Source of the DNA: Anaeramoeba flamelloides
Lineage: Eukaryota; Metamonada; Anaeramoebidae
DNA length: 64,000 bases
Reading direction: 5' to 3'
Assembly (NCBI GenBank): GCA_027625915.1
Contig: JANTQA010000057.1
Span: forward strand, 8,804,001 to 8,868,000
Below the pieces are notes generated by a model that did no database searches, was not told where the DNA came from, and saw only the letters and a list, made by a program, of their open reading frames with translations. Made by a program: the position numbers and the translations under genes. How positions within the stretch are numbered: the stretch's first letter is position 1; each line of letters opens with the position of its first letter. Of this stretch, positions 11,695 to 24,831 are shown piece by piece.

Positions 11695-12300
11695 AGTGCC
11701 GTATAGTGCTGTCAAGTGTCTAGGTTTTCTTGAGGTATACTGTTTTATTTGTAAAATATATCGATTTTCGTTAGGTTTTTTTTACTTTTCGAAATAAATA
11801 CAAAATTTTAAAAATTTTCTGTTTATTTCAAAAAGTAAAAAAAACCTAGAACATTTCACAAATAAAATAGAAAAAATCAAAATAACCGAGAAAACTTCAG
11901 AAATAAATAGAAAACTCCAGAAAACCTAACGACGCTTTACCAGAATTCAAAAGAATATAAAAAATGATAGATTTTACGCAATTCTTTTGAATTCTGTAAA
12001 AGCTAACAACTGTTTTTTTTTAATTTAAGAAATAAATCAAAATTTTATTTAATTTTCAGTTGATTTCTTAAACAAAAAAAAACCTAACAAAAACTGTCTG
12101 TCAAGTGCTGTCAAGTACCTTTGAGTGCCTAGGTTTTCTAGAATTTAAAAGAATTGAGTAAAATCAGAGATTTTTCTCCCTTCTTTTGAATTCAGGAAAA
12201 CCTAACAAAAAGATTATTATTTTTTTTCTAATTTAAGAAATAAACCGAAAATTAAATAAATTTTGGGTTTATTTCTTATATTAAAAAAATCCTAACCGCG
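11695..12300. repeat. Family A palindromic hairpin cluster, locus A2
   Basis: Starts with GAAGTGCCGTATAGTGCTGTC and repeats the GTCAAGTG lead-in near 12105. Hairpins of three types can be seen: a TTTTTACTTTTCGAAATAAA type, a CCAGAATTCAAAAGAAT type and a TTTAAGAAATAAACCG type. Arms close with CCTAACG-like words. Confidence 0.85.
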
Positions 12301-12760
12301 GTAAGAAGAAATTAATTACCACTCTTCAAAATAAAATAAAAAACGATGTTGTTTTTCGTTATAAAAGATCTCTAGATTAATTGATCAAAGGAATGGATAA
12401 TAACCACTGAGTAAATATGGCACTGTTTTCTTAAAGTTCTATTATTAGTAAAAAAAAGAAATTCTAAAAATAAAGGATTTAATTTGAAAATATTTCTCAA
12501 AAAATCTATGAAATTTTTGGAGAAAATTTTTTTCATCATCAAAAATAGAATAAATTCAAAAAAATTGAGTTTATTATGAAAAAATTTCAACTATTGGCAT
12601 TCCTAATTTAAATTTTACTGAAAATATCCAGATGTTTATCATCAAAATTGATTTGAATTTAGGTAAACTATTGGGTAGTAAATTGGATTTTTCTTGGAAT
12701 AAAAAGAAAAAAAAAGAAAGACCGAATTATATTTTGTAACAAGGGTAATTGTTGTTGTAC
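12301..12760 (+). repeat. Dispersed repeat F, copy 2
   Basis: Parallels 25805-26270. Shared words are TTATAAAAGA/TTATATAAGA, GTAAATATGG, TTTCTTAAAGTTCTAT and CTATTGG followed by TTGGAATAA. No intact frame. Confidence 0.65.
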
Positions 12761-13502
12761 ATACATTATTTTGATTTTTGAAGTAAAAATATTTACAACT
12801 TTTATTATCTAGTAGTTTCTTATTCAAAATAATTTCAAGAACAGTCAAAAAGGGGTTAAATTTAAATTGTTTATTTCTTGGGTTTTGGAGCAAATTAAAA
12901 AAATGATTATTTTTTTTTTATAAAACAATAAAAACAAAAGTACATCTTTACGGAAAAAAATAAAATTCCTTTTCTTATACACAACGTAATATTGGTAATC
13001 AAAATAAAACATTTTTTAAAGCTAAATCAAAATTCAATGATTCTTTCTCGTAATCAAGAAAATTACATTTCTCTTTTTTTTACTTTCTTCGATCAAAAAT
13101 AAAATAAAATCTAAAGACTCACTATCCTTCAAGTTATGAATGACTTTCTTTTTATAGTATATTTTTAATCTTTAAAATCCACTTGGAAATAAATAATATC
13201 AAAAAGTTAATCTCATTTATAAAATGAGTATCAAATCCCAGATTGTTTCTTGAAGATTTAATTTTTAAAGAAAAAAACCACTTTCAAAAAAAAAAGAATA
13301 TATATTGTTTTCGAGTCTCTTTTTATCTAACAAATAATGTGTTTTTATCCTTTAGAATTCAAAATTATTGTGATTACTGTCAAAAAATAATTATTCCATT
13401 CTAACGTTTCTTAAAATTCAAGTATTTCAAAATATTAGTTTTTAAATACAAATATAGTTTGATAGTGCACTTCTCTTTCCATTCAAATTTACACTTGCAA
13501 TT
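12761..13502. other. Intergenic, nothing recognised
   Basis: A/T-rich. No coding-like patch or hairpin longer than about 20 bp noticed. Confidence 0.5.
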
Positions 13503-13980
13503 AAAACAAGAGTTGTTTGTTTCTGGTTATTTGACCTTATAAATCTTTTCATTTAAATTAGATTTTAGATTTTATATGAGATTGATAATTTTAAAAGATC
13601 TTTTTTCAGGCAAATTTAGCTCTTTAAAATCTCATTGTCTGCTTTTGAATTCAATTTTCAAAAGGTAATCATTTAATAAGTAATTTTGTTTAAATTCGGA
13701 TCAGGAAAGAAACAGTTCTGTTTTTCATAACAATTTCTGCATTCTTTATTTTTTCTAATTCCGAGTGATGGCACCAAAAAAAACTATTGACTCTTAGTTG
13801 AATATTATAAATTGAATGGGAATAGTTGATCAAAAAAAGTTTAAAGAAAAAAAGTCCTAAAGAAAATTTGCCTGAAAAAAGATCTTCTAAAATTATCAAT
13901 CTAATATAAAATCTAAAATCTAATTTAAATGAAAAGATTTAAAAGGTTAAATAACCAGAAACAAATAACTCTTGTTTTAA
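13503..13980. repeat. Long inverted repeat, arms about 115 bp
   Basis: 13503-13617 and 13863-13980 are reverse complements with few differences. Outer ends read AAAACAAGAGTTG and ...ACTCTTGTTTTAAT. The spacer is about 245 bp. A non-autonomous foldback transposon is the likely origin. Confidence 0.85.
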
Positions 13981-15199
13981 TGTCCCGTTTTAGTTGTAAA
14001 AGAATGAAAACATTATTTACAAAAAAAAAAAAAAAAGTGTAATTCTAAAAAATAAAATGATTTGTCAGTATTCCTCAGTTCATAATAATATTTCAGAACA
14101 GAACCGATTTGTACTTCTTAATTCCCGTTCTCTGAACGTAGCATTATTTTCAATATTTTTTGAAAACTGAAAGAAAATTTTTTTCTAATTATTTTTTCTT
14201 CAAAAAGAAATGGAATTTTTTTCGTTTTTTCCAAATTGTCTTACAACTCGAAATATTTAATTTCTTGCGTTAGTAAAAATTTTCAACTATAGAGAGGTTA
14301 AATGTTAAAAACCATAATACTTGATTATGTTAATAATCAGTTATAGTTCCTTTTTAAGATATTGGTTTATTCTGAGAAAAAAACAAGAAAAATTTTGATG
14401 AAAATTATTCACAAAAATTTTTCATTATTATTGTGTACTTAAAATTAAACCTAATCATCCCTAATTCGAAATACATGGAATTATAATATATTTTGATATC
14501 TTTGAATACAATTCAGAAAATTATTTTTTTGTATTAATTTAATAAGCGCTGTTCAAGTAATTCAATTAGAAAGAATAGAAACTTGTCTTTACCCTGATTA
14601 AAAAATAAATCTTGATTTTTAATTTCCTCAAAACTAGTGTATTAAAAAAAAATTCAATTTAAAATTGCTTTGTCAAATTTAGCCAAACCTTTTTTTATTG
14701 AAAAGAATATCATTCGTTCACAGAGTTTATTTTCATTAAAAAGATTGCCTTTCGATTAACAATGAAAGTATGAATCCCAAAATAAATTTAAAGTTGACTT
14801 TTGATAAAAACAAATGAAAGTATTTTCTTAAGTCGTTAAAAACTCGAGAAAAGACTGACTTGAATGAAATTTGGGTTGTCAAGATTAAAAAATCTATTAA
14901 AAAATTTTCGTATTTTTCCAATTATAAACTTGAACATATAGTTTGTGATCCACAATCTGGAATGATTTCAAAAACTGACTTATAAAACATACATTTAAAT
15001 CATCTTTTTGGTCTCACAATAAAAAATAAAAAGTTAATTTTTATATTGAGAATAATTCGTAAAATTTTAATAGAAGTGTTTCTCTGGTATTGCGTAATGA
15101 GACAAAAAATAATCTCAATAAAAATCAAATTCAATAAAAAAATAATCATTAATTTTTCAACAATTAAATTTAAATTTTAGTTTTTATTTTTGCAAAAAA
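13981..15199. other. Upstream region of the Patched-like gene
   Basis: A/T-rich with no exon seen. It should include the promoter of the gene at 15200. Confidence 0.5.
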
Positions 15200-18100
15200 A
15201 TGAAAAAAGCGAAAAAACATTCCAATAACAGAATCAAAGAAATTTGGGTGAACATGCCCTCGATATTTGTAAAATATCCAAAAATGATGGTAATTATTAT
15301 GTATTCATTTGCAATTTTGCTTACGGTCATTGCTTTTGGTATGGGATTTGAATTAGACAGTGAGGTAAGAAAAATAATTCCAAAATTTCATTTTTTCCAA
15401 TCTTGCTTCCAACAACACAAAAAAAAATAAAAAAAACAAAAACTTGTTTTATCAAACTCTCTCTCTTTTTCTTGTATTTTTTGTAATTCCAAGAATGCAG
15501 GGTTTACGATTAAGAGCGGAGAAATAGCAGACAATTTCCATGGCGTCAAAGTGAATTTGAAAGAAACATATTTTGATTATGAAAGCTATGAAAAAGAAAC
15601 TGAAAAATATGCACAGCAAACACAAAGTGGCTGGACAATCGTCTTGTATTATGAATGCAACGGGTGTGACAATTTATTGACAAAAGAACGGTTGGCCAAG
15701 ATCCACCAGCTTGAAGAGAAAATCCAAAAGGAAAACAATTATCAAGATTACTGCAAAAAAGGCACTGGTGAAGAGTGCAATTCGCCGTTGTCTGCGATCG
15801 GCGATTACTATGACGAAGACGGGAATCAAAAATCTGATTTAGAAGATGTGAGCTTCCAAATTAGCCAAATCAATAAAGGCGCCTTAGCGAGGATGTATTT
15901 TGACAAGGGCTTTTCAGAATCAAAACTCAAGACAAAGTACATGCGTAGCATTTTTTATTTGGGCTCTCCAATTGAAGGCTACAAAAACAAATTGGACAAT
16001 TTTGATCAGCAAACGGAAAATGTGGAAGATTACATCCTTGGCAATACCTTACCGATTTTCAATGAGGAACTTGAAGTTCTGGGGAAACAAAAGGTTGATG
16101 CTTATATAATTGGAACTGGTATCACAGAGCTATATGTCAATGATCTCATTGTGCATGACGTCTCCCTTGTAGCAGGCTCAATTGTTATGGTTTTCGTTTA
16201 TACGTGGTTTCATACGAAGTCGTTCTTCTTAACATCGATGGGCCTGCTGGGTGTCTTGCTATCGTTTGGCTGCAGTTTCTTTATTTATCGTGTAATTTTG
16301 GGTCTGGTGAACTTCAACATGATGAACTTTTTGGCACTCTTCATCATTTTGGGGATCGGCTGCGATAGCTTGTACATCATGCTTGACGCGTGGAGACAAT
16401 CGCCACAATATTTGAATCCCAAGCACAAAAACAATTTAAAGCTTCGCATGAACAAGGCATATTTCAGGGCTGCGGAAACCATGCTGATCACAACAATTAC
16501 CTCTGTCGGTGCCTTTTTTGGGAATTTGGCAAGCTCAATCCCTGCGATCAAATATTTTGGGTTTTTCACTGGGATTGCGATAATTTTTAATTATTTGTTT
16601 GTAATTACAGCCTTCCCAAGTCTAATTATTATTCAGGCCAATTTCGAATCAAAGAAGAGCACTTTGTTTCGAATTTTCGTTCGTTGTTTTTCCAAAAAAA
16701 AGAAGAAGAAAAGCAACAAGCACAACCCAGATCTCGATTTAAAAGAAAAGATCAGTTTGGATGATCTTGAAAACAACGGTAAAAAAGAAACAGAAACAGA
16801 AAGCGAAACCAAAAATGAAACTGGAACTAGAACCGAAAAAGAAACCGAAACCGAAACCGAAACTGAAACTGAAACCGAAAGTGAGATGGAAGTCAAAGGT
16901 TCGAATCAAAACGGGACTGAAGATCTGGAAAGCAGCAATAAAAAAAAACAAAAAAACAAAAACCAAAAACAATTCGATGTCTCGAAATTGCATGCACTTG
17001 AGAGATATTTTTATAAGTACCATTCGCCATTCGTCAACAAATATAAATACGTCTTGTTAGTTCTATTTATTGGCCTTGCGGGTTTCTTTTCATACCAGTC
17101 ATCACAATTGGTAGCATCTGAAGATCCTTCCCAATTTTTACCTGAAGACAATGACCTGATGAAAGCCATGAACATTGAAAGGGTAGAAATGCACGCATCA
17201 TCTTCAATTTCGAGTGCCAACTATGTTTGGGGAATTGCAGGGATCGATCGATCTGGAGTTGATCCCCTGGAGCCGACCAACCTTGGGAAGGTGATTTATG
17301 ATAAGCAGTTTTCAATCAAAAGCAAAGAACAGCAAAAGTACATAATAACTGTTTGTGAAAAGTTAAGAACCAAAAGCTTTGTTGACGGTGGATCAATTTT
17401 TTGCTTTATGGAAGAATTTAGGATTTGGGTGACAAATGAAACATTAGCTGGTGGATCTTATAATTTCCCCGTGGAAGAAGAGGACTTTGAAAAACTATTA
17501 TTGCATTTCGCTGATTATGCGAAAGACAACGTTGTCAATAAAGGAACCAGTTCTGGCCTTGAGGGCGTGCCTGTGTTTTTGGACGGATCCATAAGATTTG
17601 ATCGTAGCAATAACAAACTGAGATCGGTTGCTGTAATATTTAATACAACCTTGCAAATCAATGGCCCCGCTTCCAAGTCCAGAATTGTTTATGACCTCAT
17701 GGATGAGTTTAAAAACGAGATTAACAAGGACGCGCCCATCGGGTTAAAAAATGCAATTCATATTTGTGGCAAATGGATAAGTATGATCACTGAAGAAAAC
17801 TTGTCCAAGGTTGCTATTTCAAGTATCATCATTTCGCTTATTATCGCATTTCTAATCCTCTTGATCTCAACAAATAATCTTTTAACCAGCTTTTTCTCGT
17901 TTTTGTCCATTGGCGGCATCGTAATCACAATTATTGGCATGATTGTATCCATCGGCTGGCAATTGGGAATCATCGAATCCACCTGCCTGACGGTCATTGT
18001 CGGTATCAGTGTTGATTACATTGTCCACTTTTGCCATGCATATGAAATTGCACCCGAGACGAACAGATACAAGAAATATCGAACTGCGCTTACTAACCTG

Positions 18101-18607
18101 GGTATTTCAGTTGTGTCTGCAGCAATGACAACCCTGTTAGCCTCCTCCTTTTTGTTTATCACTTATGTCGCATTCTTTAAGAATTTTGGTATCTTCATCT
18201 TAATAACAGTCTTGGCTAGCGTTTTGTGGAGCTTTTTCTTTTTCTTTGTACTTTTATCCATTGCTGGCCCAGTTGGCAATCGTTGGAAAATTTCTTATAT
18301 TATCAGAAAAATCACCAAGTTTAAGAACAGTGAGGATTTGAACAGCGGAAAAAAAACTAGTCACAGACAGAAAAATGAAATCGTATCTGAGTATAAAATT
18401 AATCAACTTGATGATAAAAATTTTGTTGATGTCGAAAACCTATCTCCTAATTTTGGATCATCAAGTTTTCAAAAAAATTCAAAAAAAAAAACAAAGAATT
18501 CCAAACAAAAAAAATCTACTAAAGATAACAAGAATCAATTATCGTCCTCTGAAAAATCATTTAAACCTTCACTATCAAGTCCCTCCGATACATCTTCGTT
18601 ACATTAA
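15200..18607 (+). CDS. Patched/Dispatched-type RND membrane protein with sterol-sensing domain
   Basis: Two exons, 15200-15364 and 15494-18607, encode 1092 residues. The intron 15365-15493 (GTAAGA...CCAAG) is phase 0 and joins FELDSE to NAGFTIKS. One membrane helix lies at about 31-50, followed by an outer loop of about 215 residues. A five-helix sterol-sensing block spans about 270-437 and contains GIGCDSLYIMLDAW, where Dispatched proteins usually have GxxxDD; here the second acid is Ser. A charged insert lies at about 454-551 and includes a TETE run. Helix 7 is at about 573-590, then a second outer loop. The second helix block at about 824-980 has VGISVDYIVHF, which keeps the GxxxD motif. 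The Lys/Ser-rich tail is probably cytosolic. Proton-driven export or movement of lipids is the family role; the substrate here is unknown. Confidence 0.9.
16690..16980 (+). repeat. Low-complexity coding insert with GAAACC/GAAACT repeats
   Basis: Inside the Patched-like gene, between the two helix blocks. The hexamer gaaacc/gaaact repeats about ten times, coding Glu-Thr, flanked by Lys-rich stretches. Likely length-variable. Confidence 0.8.
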
Positions 18608-19834
18608 AATCTCTTTCTCCTCTTTCGTTTTTATTTTAAATAATATATAATCTTTAGAAAATATTAATATATTTTTTTTCATTATAAATATCTGTATAAA
18701 GTTGAGAACTTTTTTTTGCACTTTTATAATAAAATCATATTGTTTTTTTTTAAAATAATCTTTTTTTTTAAATTATCTTTTTTGAACTTGTATTTTATTT
18801 TTTTTTTTGTTTTCGAATGTTGGTTTGATATTTTTAATGTATTTTATTAGGAAGAGTTCTTTTTTTTTTTTTTTCTATTATTTTTTTGTGATCAAAAAAC
18901 TAATATGAAATTATTTTGTTACCTCTTCTGCTCTTTGTAATCAATATTATACGAAAATTGATGATATATCCTGAATAAAAATAAAAAAAAAAAAAAAAGG
19001 ATCGGAGCCTAATATATTTAAAAAGTTTGTATTTCTTTTTATTAAACTATTTTCAGTAAGGAAATAATATATATGTATTTCGATACACTCCTTTTCCAAT
19101 ATTTAAAAAAATGTGGATTAAAATTTTCAATTTGAAATTAAAGTTTGAAAATTTACAAAATTTTTTTATTGAACGAAAATAAAATTACAATTTTTACTTT
19201 TACAAAATAAGATACAATAAAAATCTATAATAAATTGGATAATATCCAAAGTATTAAATTAATTAATATAAAATTAAAAAAAAATTACATATCTGTTTTT
19301 TATCCTATCAAAACTTGTATATAAACAAAAACCCTATTAGATCTTTATGAGGAAAACAACATAATCAACATTTTATTTCACCATTTTAAAAATATCAAAT
19401 CAAATTATGAGACTTCTTTTGTTAATCTTGGTAAAAGGGATACAATAAAAAAAGATACACTGATACCATGATATTAAAAAACTTAACATGATGAATAGAG
19501 ATTTATGAAATTTAAATAATATTTTTAAAAATTTTTGACCCAATGTAGAATGTTATTAGAAGTGTTTTTATTGTTTTTTATCCCATTTTCATATCAAAAT
19601 AGTTTCAATTCAAAAAAATTTCCGAATTTTAGGAAATTTTAGTTTGAAACTATTTTACACTCAAAGGGGTCCAGTTACGGTAAGTTAATTACATTTATTG
19701 AAAAATTTTGAATGAATTTTTCAAGAAAGAATTAATTTTGGAAATTTCGATATTAAAATCATTTTTTCACATTTTTGATTTTTTATTAGAAACCTAATTC
19801 ATTTGTAAACTTTTTATTGTAAAAACAATATTAA
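18608..19834. other. 3' flank and intergenic A/T sequence
   Basis: Immediately after the stop come T-rich runs and AATAAA-like words (for example near 18974), which suit 3' end formation. No gene seen. Confidence 0.45.
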
Positions 19835-20165
19835 CTTGGTAAAATGGTGTAATAGTAATGTTATTGAAATTATGGAATAATGTTTGTAGAAAAATCTTAT
19901 TGATTTTTGTTGGGATTTTATTTGGATCTTCAATTGAAGATCAAAATGAAATTTGTTGTTTTTTCTCAATATGTCCATAAGAGTATGAGTTTTTCAATTT
20001 GTAAGAAAATCTATTGATTTATTAAATTTGATTTTCAAATGGATAGCAACTATCCTTTAATGTCTATTATTATGTCCATTTCTTTTTTTTTTAAATGTCA
20101 ATTATAAAAAATAATTGAATATTTGAAAAAAAGATTTTACACATTTAACTGAAAAAAGTTTCCTT
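19835..20165 (+). repeat. Dispersed repeat D, copy 1
   Basis: Matches 27540-27890 (same strand) and 59215-59575 (opposite strand). Core words are TTTATTTGGATCTTCAATTG and AGAAAATCTATTGATTTATT. A short open patch, GILFGSSIEDQNE, is kept in copies 1 and 3. Confidence 0.75.
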
Positions 20166-20404
20166 ATACTATTTTTTGATATTTCTTATTGGTTTTTCAT
20201 CAAGTATTTTTAATATTTCGAAGTTGGAAATATTTATAAACATTAGTATAAATATGACTATATAACTTTTTAATGAATATATATTTTATCAAAAAAATTT
20301 TTGTTTATTGTTGTTGAAGTAGAAGTTTGGAATACACTAGAGATACTCGAAAAATATTTTTTTTTTAGAAAAAAACCAATAATGCATCCTAGACTAAATA
20401 AGTT

Positions 20405-20605
20405 TACAGTCAGTTTCACTTTTAAGGCACAAACTTTCAACGAAATTTAAGGCACAAAAAAAATCTCAAATTAAGGCACAAAATTCAGATTCTAGTAAAA
20501 ATAAATTGTAAAAAATGAAATTCCAAATTTTGTGCCTTAATTTGAGATTTTTTTGTGCCTTAAATTCCGTTGAAAGTTTGTGCCTTAAAAGTGAAACTGA
20601 CTGTA
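20405..20605. repeat. Family B hairpin MITE, copy B1
   Basis: Begins TACAGTCAGTTTCAC and ends in its reverse complement. The whole 200 bp folds back, with internal words AAGGCACAAA, ATTTAAGGCAC and TCTCAAATTAAGG mirrored in the second half. The TA at each edge and the CAGT end fit a Tc1/mariner-type non-autonomous element. Confidence 0.88.
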
Positions 20606-20696
20606 ATCAAGATATTTAAAAATATATGTACCATTATGGATCAAATAATCCTTTGAATTTATACTTTTTTTTAGTTAGAATTTTCAAAATAGTGTA

Positions 20697-21642
20697 ATTA
20701 TAAGCTAAATTTCAAAAATAGGGTCATCATTAGTATTTTCTAAATTATTGGTATGTGTGTTGTGTTAACCAAATATTCTGAACCCAATATCTTTTAAAAG
20801 TCATTGTTGAATATTTAATATCAAGAAACAATCTTCTTTTAATGAAAATTTCCCAAAGTTGAATTCATTTTTTTGCAATTTTTCTTTCAAAATGATTCCA
20901 TATTGTTATTTTTATGTTGAATGAACAAGAACATTTTTGAAAACCGTTAATATTCAAGAGATGAGATTAATTAGCATTGGAGAAAGGGATTGTAAAATTC
21001 AAAGAAAGTAAAACACCCAAGAAGTGTTTGCTTCGAAAACAAGTATCAACCAAATTTGCTTTAATGAGTTACAATGGTTCCTTGAAAAGTGAAGAAATAG
21101 CAAGATCAAATAAGATCTTCTTTTCTCTTTCATTTGGAGACAATGTGATGAATGTGATCGTATTCATTTTATCTTTGAGTTCTTTGTTGTACATTCAAAA
21201 AATTGGTTTTGTTTTCACTTTCATTTTCTTTTCTTTTTCTTTTTCTTTTTCTTTCTTTTGTTGAGATTCTTTTTATCTTGAAAAAGGTATCAAGGAAAGT
21301 TTGGGTTGATACCAAATGGGTGAATAGTAAAAATCTGATAACTCTGATGGAAAGTTGTTTCAAAAGGTTCTTGGAAGCAATGGTGAATCTTAAATGGGTA
21401 ATTTTAAGATGAAAAATCATTTCAAAAATAGGGTCAGATTTATTTTTTTCTTAATGGGTTTCTTTTCTCTATTCTTTTATTAGAAATAATAATTAAAACA
21501 GAAAAGCGTGTTTTAGACAGTTATTTTTAAGTTTTAAGTTCTGATTTTTTTGGGTTGAGTTTTGGTATTCACTAAATGAGAAACTACAATTTTTTTTCAA
21601 TCAAAAATTCGCCCCTATTTTTGAAATTAAGCTTATAAAATT
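20697..21642. mobile_element. Region bounded by about 28-bp inverted repeats, possible DNA transposon or captured gene
   Basis: Ends are ATAAGCTAAATTTCAAAAATAG (split: ATAAGCTAAATTT at 20700 and CAAAAATAGGG) and its complement at 21612-21642. A third partial copy, TTTCAAAAATAGGGTCA, lies at about 21420. Between them on the plus strand are two coding-like patches: 20979-21180, with KGIVKFKESKTPKKC and SLKSEEIARSNK, and 21290-21410, with KVWVDTKWVNSKNL and ESCFKRFLEAM. Neither matches a family I know. No transposase motif was seen. Confidence 0.4.
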
Positions 21643-23982
21643 CTGGATTTCAAGAATATGAAATAATTTCTGATATTTTCTTTTTATTTATTTTACGTTT
21701 TTATTTTTTTTAGTTTTAATCTTTTTCTTTTATCCTTTGAAAATAAAATATGGGTACCCCAACCATAGAAAATATTCATAAAAATCAGATTCAATAAGCT
21801 TTTAGAAAAATATCAACATTTAATAGTCACAATAACTTTTTACTAATCAAATTATTATTATTTTTTTTATAAGTATTAAAATATTTGAAATTTAAACAAC
21901 CTAACCTTCGACTTCATCTTGTATTAGAGATCAGTGAAAAATTTAACTATAAATTAATAAAAATGAAAATCTAAGGGGTTTTTTGAATAGTAACCCAATG
22001 GTAAAAAAAAAAATTAAGATTGCAAAATATTAGTTTTTACAACCTATCATATCCAAAAAAAAACTTAATTATATCCAAAATATAGTATTTGACGTAAAAA
22101 AAGAAAGAAAAATAAATGAATAAAATCCGATTGTTATATTTTATAAATTGGTAAAATTCCCTATTAAAAAAGATTTTAGAATACAATAAATTAATTAATT
22201 TTACTTTTAATATTTTGACAATAATATATTTAAATACATCTTAATGATAATAAGTGATTCTTTTCTAAATCCAAAAGTTGATTAAACGAAAAAAACTTGA
22301 ATACTAAAATTATTTCGATATCTTGGTATTTGGTTAGAGAAAGAAAGTAATTTATAATATATTTTTGAAAAGGGTTGAGAACAATTCTAAAAAATTACTT
22401 CAAATTTTGAAGAAATCGATTTTTTCGTATGGTTTTAAAAATCATATTTTTACCAACGTTTTTACATCACTAAATATTATATGGGAACAAATATTTACAT
22501 GATAGAATCCGATTTCAAACTATTGATATTTGAATGCATAAAAAAATTTCAGAATCCTTATTAATCAACAAATATTCCAAAAGCCTTTTTGAAAAAACTG
22601 AGAAAAAAAATGATTCAATAAGGATCATAGGTGAATTTGGTGATAACTATTTCAATTTAAAATAAAATTTCAATAATCTGATATTTTAAAAAGCATTATA
22701 TTGATCCAATTGTCAAATTTTAAATATCGTGGTAATATCGGAAATCCTAATAAAATATAAATTGGATGATAATTGTTAAAAAATCATGATAAAAATTAAA
22801 TTGTGTGATAATTATTGATGGTTTTGGGGCTAATTTAATAACAGTAATCTACAAAAAATTAAGTTTCTTATCGAAAAACAAGTGAATTTGCCATTTTCGT
22901 AAAAAAAGTCAAACATGAAAATAAAATTAAACACAGCTTTTAATTGGGGACTTTAATGAATCATAGAAACCTAAAAATTAAAAATAAGCTCAATTAATAA
23001 AAAGAAAAAAAAATAAATAAAGATAAAATGTAATAATCAACATAATATAAGTTTTTGTAAAAATATTAGATTTTTGCCATGGCTTTTTTTGGTTTGATCA
23101 ATTATTCAAAATTTTTTCAGAAAAAATGGACTATTTTTGAGATCTTCAAAACCACAAATATTATTTTGTTTATCAAAGACATATCTGAAATTAAATTCTA
23201 TTTTTTGAATGTTTTTAAATAAAGGAATTATTTATTCTTTGAAGTTAATTTGTTTCTTCTTAGAATTGATTTTACTTTTGATTTTTCAATTCTTTCAATT
23301 AAAAACCCTTTGTTGATCTTTTTTTCTTGTTTACCTTTTTTTTTTTCATAATTATTCGCATTTTATTCTCTTTATTAAGTAAGTATCTATTTGATATATG
23401 TTTTAAAATTAAAGGAGATTCTTTGAATTTAAATTCTCTCAACTACAAAGGTGTTGGGTAAAAGAATTGTCCCCTTTCACAATCTTCAAATCAACCTCAA
23501 TGAGGAAAATTCATGTTGATAAACAGAATTTATTAAATAAAAAGTTAATAAATATTGGGTTTAAGCTTTGATTAATAAAAAAGTAATAAAATATAATACT
23601 AGATTTTCGATTTCTTGAAAGATATTTTTTTTCTTGTATGTTTAAAACAAACTTGATATAAAAATAATATTACTCAAATCACATTATTGATAATTAAGAT
23701 ATTTCCAAAAAAGTAAGGCAAATTTCTTATAAAAAATCTTTATTGAAGTAAATTGTCACAAAACTATTTAAATATATAAAATAATAAAAAAACTCGATAT
23801 TGATTCTTGATAGTATTTCAATTTTTTTATTAGTGATGGTATTGTATAAATAAAAGATCGTAAATTTTGGGATCATTATTTTATCTGTAATTTTTTAGGG
23901 TAAAAATGGTGTTTATTATTTTATTTTTATTCAAAAAATTATTTCGATAACTTTTTTAATCTTAATAAAATTTTTCAATATA
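21643..23982. other. 2.3 kb gene-free A/T sequence
   Basis: Nothing recognised: A/T runs only, with no exon-like composition on either strand. Confidence 0.55.
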
Positions 23983-24182
23983 CTATAAGTTCCACTTTTA
24001 AGACAAAAACTTTCTAGGAAATTTCAGTCACAAAAAAATCTCAAATTAAGGCTCATTTTTTAGGAATTATTTTTTAACCCAAATTATTGTACTTACATTG
24101 GAATTTTATACTTTAAAGTAAGATTTTTTTTGTGCCTGAGATCGAGTTGAAAATGTGTGTCTTAAAAGTGGAACTGACTGTA
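23983..24182. repeat. Family B hairpin MITE, copy B2 (decayed)
   Basis: Same layout as B1 but clearly more diverged. The right end GGAACTGACTGTA is still clear, while the left end has lost the CAGTCAG word. Confidence 0.75.
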
Positions 24183-24667
24183 ATGAAAAAGATATAAATG
24201 CATTTTCATATTTAAAAAATTCTTTGTTTTCTTGCCCTATTTCGAGTTTTTTATCTGAAATTGGTTGTACATTGTTTTCACCAAAAAAAGTGCTATTTTT
24301 TTCCTAATCATTTTTTTCAAAATATTTTATTTAAATTAATTTTGAAATAAATACCTTAACTATTTATTCAATCCGTATTAATATTAAACAAAATTTAGTA
24401 TTGTTAATCAACGAATAGCTCATAAAATAAAAATGATTTTTTATGAAATATAAAAAAAAAATGCCTCACTTTTTTTGAAATACCCTCTAATTCTCAAAAA
24501 ATAGAAAATTCACTATTTACCCCATTCGTGATGTTGTTAAAATAAGGAAGGAGAAAATATTTTCACTTCATTTTCATTGTCTATTAAATCAGTCCTCAAA
24601 GAAATATACTGTAATTCTTTATTTCCTTTTATTGGCTCTAGTACTTTTTTTATTGTTGTTATGATGT

Positions 24668-24831
24668 ATGCCCGGTGAACAAAGAACTCGAAACGAAAGT
24701 CAGATTTCAGAACTTAAACATAGGTTATCGTGAAATTTTCATACCATTTAAATTTCAGAGTCAATCATAGGTTTTTAGTGTTTTTTGGGATGTATGTGAC
24801 TATTAATAAGTCGGCTTTAGAAGTTTTTTAG
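24668..24831 (+). CDS. Candidate tiny two-exon gene
   Basis: ATG at 24668 opens MPGEQRTRNESQISELKH, with codon-like composition unlike its flanks. Splicing 24724-24758 (GTTATC...TTTCAG, 35 bp) keeps the frame and gives a 42-residue product ending in NKSALEVF. Without the splice the frame stops after 21 residues. The intron is very short and the donor is weak, so both forms are uncertain. No family recognised. Confidence 0.25.

Noticed and set aside
16285-17315. Several 65-100 codon frames on both strands
   Set aside because: All overlap the Patched-like gene, whose frame has clear helices and motifs.
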